A stretch of 17,169 nt of DNA from an uncultured Rhodocyclaceae bacterium. Its GTDB lineage: Bacteria > Pseudomonadota > Gammaproteobacteria > Burkholderiales > Rhodocyclaceae. The DNA lies in the NCBI GenBank assembly GCA_903950295.1, contig CAJBAP010000397.1, positions 1-17,169 of the forward strand. The letters are read 5' to 3'. The notes under the pieces are model-generated. The model saw only the letters and a program-made list of their open reading frames with translations. It searched no databases and was not told the DNA's origin. Shown here in pieces: positions 15,168 to 17,169 of this stretch. The stretch's first letter is position 1. Every line of letters starts with the position of its first letter. Made by a program: the position numbers and the translations under genes.

Positions 15168-16430
15168 TCAACAGGCGATGGGCAGTTGACTCCAGCACGT
15201 TGTATACCCCGGCGACACCCGCTCCCGCTTCATCTTCCAGTCCTTCCGGATCCCCTCGGCCGCAGAGCGGAGCGTCCCCCTGCCCCAAATCCCATTGATC
15301 CGGTCCATCACCCCCATCAACTTGCTGTTGTCCCTGGCGGTAGAGAACATGCTCATCTGCACGTTGGCCTTATCAGTCAAGTCGATCAGTGCAACCCCCG
15401 CCTTCTGGTAAGCGAACCCCGGCCGATAGATCCTGCGCAATCCCCACAACGCCGCCTGCGTTAACCTCAAGGTGTCGTCCGTCGATTCCGGCAATGGGAT
15501 CGTCAATCCCTTCTGATACTGCGGAGCATCCTTGTGCGGGTTGGTCCGAATATAGACCTGCACCATGCCGGCCAGGGATTCCTGGCTTCTGAGTTTCTCG
15601 GCGGCGATGGCGATGTAGCTGGCCACGGCTTCCTTGAGCGGGGCCAGGTCATACAGGTAGTTGCCAAACGAACGCGATGACATGATCTGCTGCTTGTTCG
15701 GCACGTCGTGTTCGATCTCGATGCAGGCCACGCCATTCAGTTCGGCTGCCGTGCGCTCCAGCACCACGGAAAAATGCTCCCGCAGCATCTTGGCGTCAGC
15801 GGTTCGCAACTCCTCGACGGTTTTGATGCCCATGTCGCCAAGCTTCCGAGTCAATTGCCGGCCGACACCCCATACCTCGCCAACCTCGATGCCGGTGAAC
15901 AAGTCCGACAACTCAACGTCGCTGATCCGGCCAAAATCGCAAACGCCACCTGTCCCGGCCAACCCTTTCTTCGCGGAATGGTTTGCCAGTTTCGCCAGAG
16001 TCTTGGTCTCGGCAATCCCGACGCAAACCGGGATGCCCACCCATCGGCGGACCTTTTCGCGCATGGATTTTCCATACTGGACCAGATCGAGATGGCCGAA
16101 TCCATCGAGACTGAGGAAACACTCGTCGATGGAGTAGATCTCCTGATCCGGGGAATACTGGCTCAAGACCGACATCATGCGGTTGCTCATGTCAGCGTAC
16201 AGCGCGTAATTGCTGCTCAAGGCGACGATGCCGTGCTTTTGCGCCAGATCACGCATCTGAAACCACGGCGTGCCCATCTTGACACCGAGCGCCTTGACCT
16301 CGGCACTGCGGGCGACGGCGCAACCATCGTTGTTGGAAAGTACGACCACCGGCTTGCCCTCGAGCTTTGGGTTGAACACCCGTTCGCAGGAGACGTAGAA
16401 GTTGTTGCCATCGACCAGTGCGATGGTCAT
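15168..16430 (-). CDS. umuC: Y-family DNA polymerase V catalytic subunit UmuC
   Basis: A 420-residue translesion polymerase. Catalytic acidic residues are Asp7 ([13 protein letters not shown]) and Asp102-Glu103 (IYSIDECF). The steric and palm residues [20 protein letters not shown] (30-49) are in the usual place. The helix-hairpin-helix thumb ([20 protein letters not shown]) and the little-finger segment (SRSFGNYL) follow, and the C-terminus [12 protein letters not shown] matches the family's end, so the protein is complete. Its ATG overlaps the umuD stop (ATGA). Pol V is active only with processed UmuD and RecA, and is mutagenic. It is transcribed from the operator-bearing promoter at 17110-17138. 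The gene ends directly against a pilin fragment. Confidence 0.95.
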   Translation of the reverse strand: MTIALVDGNNFYVSCERVFNPKLEGKPVVVLSNNDGCAVARSAEVKALGVKMGTPWFQMRDLAQKHGIVALSSNYALYADMSNRMMSVLSQYSPDQEIYSIDECFLSLDGFGHLDLVQYGKSMREKVRRWVGIPVCVGIAETKTLAKLANHSAKKGLAGTGGVCDFGRISDVELSDLFTGIEVGEVWGVGRQLTRKLGDMGIKTVEELRTADAKMLREHFSVVLERTAAELNGVACIEIEHDVPNKQQIMSSRSFGNYLYDLAPLKEAVASYIAIAAEKLRSQESLAGMVQVYIRTNPHKDAPQYQKGLTIPLPESTDDTLRLTQAALWGLRRIYRPGFAYQKAGVALIDLTDKANVQMSMFSTARDNSKLMGVMDRINGIWGRGTLRSAAEGIRKDWKMKRERVSPGYTTCWSQLPIAC

Positions 16431-16888
16431 ACCTGATGGATGCTCCAACGCACCACACCCCACACCGTGAGTTCCTGATCACCGGAGACGAGGATGTCGC
16501 GGTAACCCTTCGCACCGGAGCGCAGGAGAATGCCGTCTGGTATGCGGCAGAGTTGCTTGACCGTAAAAGCACCATCCACTACAGCGATCACTACGCTGCG
16601 GTCCGCTGGATCTAGGGCGCGATCCACCACAAGGAGATCCCCATCGTGGATACCGAAGCCCGTCATGGAATGCCCCTGCACACGGATGAAGAAGGTGGCT
16701 TCCTGGTGTTCGATCAGGTGCTCGTCGAGGCTGAGGCGCTCTTCGTAGTAGTCGGCCGCCGGCGACGGAAAACCTGCTGGAACCGGTAGAGCCAAAACCG
16801 GGCACCCCGACAAGGGGATGCACGGTGGCGGTAGAGAAAAGGAAACCGTTAGGGAGGAGAAACTCCCCGTGGTTGTGATGCTGGCCAT
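16427..16888 (-). CDS. umuD: UmuD, S24-family self-cleaving polymerase V subunit
   Basis: A 153-residue LexA-like serine-lysine protease. The catalytic serine is Ser74 in VQGHSM and the lysine is Lys111 in DGAFTVKQL. The predicted cleavage bond is Ala38-Gly39 (VPAGFPSPA), where Escherichia coli UmuD has Cys24-Gly25. The spacings cleavage-to-Ser (36) and Ser-to-Lys (37) equal those I recall for E. coli UmuD. RecA-promoted cleavage yields the active form for polymerase V. The N-terminal segment is about 14 residues longer than usual, so a later start cannot be excluded, but no better ATG exists. There is no clear ribosome site; the gene starts nine bases after the stop of the mini-S24 gene, suggesting coupling. 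Confidence 0.92.
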   Translation of the reverse strand: MASITTTGSFSSLTVSFSLPPPCIPLSGCPVLALPVPAGFPSPAADYYEERLSLDEHLIEHQEATFFIRVQGHSMTGFGIHDGDLLVVDRALDPADRSVVIAVVDGAFTVKQLCRIPDGILLRSGAKGYRDILVSGDQELTVWGVVRWSIHQV

Positions 16889-16897
16889 GGGGATTCG

Positions 16898-17074
16898 TCA
16901 GTGCTGGTAGCGTCGGACGAGGGCGGTGGCGACACCGAAGATTTCCAGTTGACTCGCGGGCCAAATGATCGGGTACGCGGGATTGTGCTGCTTGAGAATG
17001 AACTTGCCCTTCTCCAGTCCAAGCTCCTTGAGGGTGAGGTATTCGATGTCACGGGCGCTGTCCGAGGGAGGCAT
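16898..17074 (-). CDS. 58-residue protein resembling only the C-terminal part of a LexA/S24 domain
   Basis: The frame starting at ATG 17074 has a stop nine codons upstream. It encodes MPPSDSARDIEYLTLKELGL, EKGKFILKQHNPAYPIIWPA and SQLEIFGVATALVRRYQH. The piece from TLKEL to the end resembles the last ~45 residues of S24 peptidases and phage repressors: TLKEL fits the segment around the catalytic Lys, HNPAYPII fits the NPxYPPI strand and LEIFGVATALVRR fits the FxIxGVVxGxIRR end. The half carrying the catalytic Ser is absent, so it cannot cleave itself. It is the first gene behind the operator promoter, about 30 bases after the predicted start site, and runs into umuD after nine bases. It could help UmuD or LexA dimerise, or be a cut-down repressor. 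Role is inferred. Confidence 0.6.
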   Translation of the reverse strand: MPPSDSARDIEYLTLKELGLEKGKFILKQHNPAYPIIWPASQLEIFGVATALVRRYQH

Positions 17075-17089
17075 GATGAACTCATTCTC

Positions 17090-17111
17090 ATGGTGTCTTT
17101 ATGAACACCAT
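17090..17111. promoter_or_regulatory. Operator 2, palindrome ATGGTGT-N8-ACACCAT
   Basis: Perfect 7-bp inverted repeat with an 8-base centre, at the predicted transcription start and touching the -10 box. The geometry GTGT-N8-ACAC equals that of the LexA box CTGT-N8-ACAG. It shares the GGTGTTC half with operator 1. Upstream of a umuDC operon, a LexA-family or self-encoded S24-type repressor is the expected ligand. Confidence 0.65.
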
Positions 17112-17138
17112 ACTAGTGTTCGCTTGAACACCTGTCAA
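17110..17138 (-). promoter_or_regulatory. Sigma-70-type promoter for the umuDC operon
   Basis: On the minus strand TTGACA (17138-17133, perfect -35) is followed by a 17-base spacer and TAGTAT (17115-17110, five of six matches for -10). The spacer is filled by operator 1 and operator 2 covers the start region, so a bound repressor would exclude polymerase. The predicted start is near 17103, giving a leader of about 28 bases to the mini-S24 gene. Confidence 0.8.
17116..17131. promoter_or_regulatory. Operator 1, palindrome GTGTTC-N4-GAACAC
   Basis: Perfect 6-bp inverted repeat lying between the -35 and -10 boxes. It also reads as GTGT-N8-ACAC, the same geometry as operator 2; centres are 23 bases apart, about two helical turns. 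It differs from the E. coli-type CTGT-N8-ACAG consensus only at the outer base of each half. Confidence 0.68.
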
Positions 17139-17169
17139 CCATTCGTGCATTTTGTCGTTATTGGAATCA

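Noticed and set aside
16849..17091. 80-residue minus-strand frame overlapping the umuD start and the mini-S24 gene
   Set aside because: Very serine/proline-rich and out of frame with the S24-like peptide, which fits a known fold in the same DNA; judged a shadow.

Overview
The window looks like a chromosomal segment of a betaproteobacterium. My best guess is a Rhodocyclaceae-type organism (Dechloromonas/Azonexus/Accumulibacter relatives). The basis is high G+C, the betaproteobacterial pairing of an RpfE-type protein with RecJ, a LolC/LolD pair next to a DUF2062 protein, and the style of the chemotaxis and c-di/cNMP-era signalling genes. The family-level guess is inference from memory of these lineages, not from a search.

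Layout. 1-480: 3' part of a DUF2062 membrane protein. 485-7421, all on the minus strand and read right to left: a three-part fusion (cyclic-nucleotide-binding domain + acetate kinase + PduL-type phosphotransacylase), a STAS-domain protein, the lipoprotein-release transporter lolC-lolD, a secreted single-Cache protein and a methyl-accepting chemotaxis protein. 7540-10229, plus strand: an RpfE-type protein translationally coupled to recJ. 10304-11721: a COG2521-type methyltransferase and an exported thioredoxin-fold-like protein without a CxxC motif. 11812-14032, minus strand: an unknown helical protein, a stand-alone B12-binding protein carrying the CarH-type Wx9EH motif (ATGA overlap between the two), and an exported amidohydrolase. 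14033-15167 is degraded: a DUF423 remnant, a TPR gene with a suspicious tail and the C-terminal part of a type IV pilin. 15168-17138, minus strand: an SOS-type operon (mini S24-like protein, umuD, umuC) behind a strong promoter whose spacer and start region are filled by two GTGT-N8-ACAC palindromes.

A short interspersed repeat (core AGTCGGCGCTGGCGGGACGG) occurs five times. Two copies are intergenic, one is in-frame inside the rpfE-like gene, one near-perfect copy is inside the 3' end of lolD, and one partial inverted copy lies next to the DUF423 remnant.

How the genes may work together. The most unusual locus is the fusion. PduL converts acyl-CoA and phosphate to acyl phosphate, and acetate kinase makes ATP from acyl phosphate, so one polypeptide would hold both steps of acetate/propionate overflow under an N-terminal cNMP sensor, with a STAS protein co-transcribed. 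The second is the B12/unknown-protein pair, which looks like a DNA-binding-free version of a light-sensing cobalamin receptor. The third is the umuDC operon with its mini-S24 leader gene and double operator. lolCD, recJ and rpfE are housekeeping genes around these accessory modules.
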